64,000 bases of DNA from Mesorhizobium loti (GTDB taxonomy: Bacteria > Pseudomonadota > Alphaproteobacteria > Rhizobiales > Rhizobiaceae). Under the pieces are notes generated by a model that saw only the letters and a list, made by a program, of their open reading frames with translations, did not search any database and had not been told where the DNA came from. The position numbers and the translations under genes are program-made. Of this stretch, positions 63,000-64,000 are shown one piece after another; within the stretch, counting starts at the first letter, position 1; the number at the start of each line of letters is the position of its first letter. The DNA is taken from assembly GCF_013170705.1 (NCBI RefSeq), contig NZ_CP033334.1, positions 186,001 through 250,000 of the forward strand, given 5' to 3'.

Positions 63000-63236
63000 C
63001 GTCGGTCCAATCCCAGAGCCTGTTGCGTCCCGATCATCGGGTTGAGGCTCTATCTCTTTGTTTGGGCACAATCTTTTCCGAAAACCGGGACTGACTTTCC
63101 GGGATCGTGCCTTGGCTTGCAGTTGCCTCGATGGCCGGGAGCATTGCCGTGGGCAGTGCAAGCCTCATGCCAATCAGCGACGAACCTGCCGGCCCCTCGC
63201 CAACAGTCATGTGACAATGCTCCCGAAAGATGGGCA
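63000..63236. other. Spacer between ExoP-like and uridylyltransferase genes
   Basis: No gene is seen. Bases 63030-63110 resemble the hairpin repeats elsewhere (TCCGAAAACCGGGACTGACT and a CGGGATCGTGCC tail). The ribosome binding region of the ExoP-like gene is at its low end. Confidence 0.4.
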
Positions 63237-64000
63237 TTATGCGGCTTCTTCCTGGCGTTCATGCGACCGGACGAACTCCTGAAGCATCTCGAAAACCGGA
63301 CCCTTCATGTCGTTGCGTGCCAGCGCGAAGGCGATGTTGGCCTGGATGAACCCTTCCTTGGACCCGCAGTCGAACATGCGACCCAGGAAAGGCTGGGCAA
63401 AGAAAGGCTGGTCCCTCGACAGGCGGACCATGGCGTCGGTCAGCTGGATCTCGTTGCCGGCGCCTCGCTGCTGATTGCCCAGCAGCGCGAAGATCTCGGG
63501 CTGCAGGATGTAGCGGCCGTTGATGTAGAAATTCGACGGCGCGTTGGCCGGGGCCGGCTTCTCGACCATGGCCGTAACCTCGAAGCCTCCGCCGATCTCG
63601 GCGCCGCGCCCGACAATGCCGTATTTGTTGGTCTCGCTCGGATCGCAGCGCTCGACGGCGATCACATTGCCGCCCGTCTCGGCGTAGAGATCGGTGATCT
63701 CGGCCAGGCAGCCGCGACCGCCAAAGGAGACCATGTCGGGCAGAAGCAGGGCGAAAGGCTCGTTGCCGATGACTTCGCGGGCGCACCAGACGGCGTGGCC
63801 GAGGCCTTGCGGCGACTGCTGGCGGATGAAGGAGGTGGCGCCAGCCACGGGCAGCATGCTTTCGAGCGCCTCCAGCTGAGTCTTCTTGCCGGTCTGCTCC
63901 AGCGTGCCGATCAATTCCGGATGCAGGTCGAAATAGTCCTCGATGACCGCCTTGTTGCGGCCGGTCACGAACACGATGTGCTCGATGCCGGCTTCGAAGG
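63237..64000 (-). CDS. galU: UTP-glucose-1-phosphate uridylyltransferase, C-terminal part (runs off window end)
   Basis: The frame continues beyond base 64000, so the N-terminus with the nucleotide-binding start is missing. The visible part carries [64 protein letters not shown] and the late [10 protein letters not shown], all typical of GalU/ExoN. The enzyme makes UDP-glucose for exopolysaccharide and other glycans. It lies upstream of the ExoP-like gene on the same strand, consistent with an exo region. Confidence 0.93.
   Translation of the reverse strand, partial: FEAGIEHIVFVTGRNKAVIEDYFDLHPELIGTLEQTGKKTQLEALESMLPVAGATSFIRQQSPQGLGHAVWCAREVIGNEPFALLLPDMVSFGGRGCLAEITDLYAETGGNVIAVERCDPSETNKYGIVGRGAEIGGGFEVTAMVEKPAPANAPSNFYINGRYILQPEIFALLGNQQRGAGNEIQLTDAMVRLSRDQPFFAQPFLGRMFDCGSKEGFIQANIAFALARNDMKGPVFEMLQEFVRSHERQEEAA

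Overview
The window is a GC-rich, densely coding stretch of an alphaproteobacterial chromosome, most likely a Mesorhizobium or close Rhizobiales relative. Evidence is the gene set (ActS/ActR redox pair, MmcB-like protein, malic enzyme with phosphotransacetylase tail, Exo-type polysaccharide genes), the run mutS - glnD - murJ - trpS - usp - nfuA that I recall from rhizobial chromosomes, and rhizobial-type intergenic palindromes. No rRNA, tRNA, CRISPR array, transposase or phage gene was seen.

Layout. 1-9030: mostly housekeeping and small-molecule metabolism: 5' end of an amidase gene, class II glutamine amidotransferase, DUF6356 protein divergent from an Lrp/AsnC regulator, dUTPase overlapping a HAD hydrolase, a secreted unknown, a PEP-mutase/isocitrate-lyase family enzyme with trans-3-hydroxy-L-proline dehydratase, two membrane proteins and adenosine kinase. 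9308-10006: an orphan antitoxin-like protein. 10375-15598: malic enzyme and mutS. 15599-21860: an accessory block between mutS and glnD holding an aldo/keto reductase, a copper-export pair (CopA-type ATPase and DUF305 protein) behind a textbook CueR promoter, and two tandem family-25 glycosyltransferases around a gene remnant. 21869-29492: glnD, murJ, trpS, universal stress protein and nfuA, separated by repeats and large hairpins. 29657-39713: L,D-transpeptidase, CueR, an AraC remnant, MmcB-like protein, NhaA, ActR/ActS, HrpB, a DMT transporter and a PIG-L deacetylase.

39948-52015 is one long co-directional locus: a complete ABC importer (binding protein, two permeases, a 68-residue membrane protein, two different ATPases), then an ATP-type DhaK-DhaL fusion kinase, then a full PTS-type dihydroxyacetone kinase system split into DhaL, DhaM, HPr, Enzyme I, a 141-residue unknown and DhaK. 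I infer uptake and phosphorylation of a small polyol, triose or ketotetrose by two alternative phosphate donors.

52087-55232 is the most unusual part: a PqqD-like recognition protein, a lasso-type B2 cysteine protease and an HPr-kinase-like protein in one overlapping operon, convergent with a nucleotidyltransferase and divergent from a 38-residue membrane microprotein. These are families of phosphorylated lasso-peptide pathways, but the window has no lasso cyclase, obvious precursor or exporter. 55291-64000: a DUF2259-like secreted protein, propionyl-CoA synthetase, an acyltransferase, a metallophosphatase, an ExoP/Wzc-type tyrosine kinase and the 3' part of a UTP-glucose-1-phosphate uridylyltransferase gene, suggesting the edge of an exopolysaccharide region.

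Intergenic spaces hold several families of structured repeats, one with compensatory base changes between copies.
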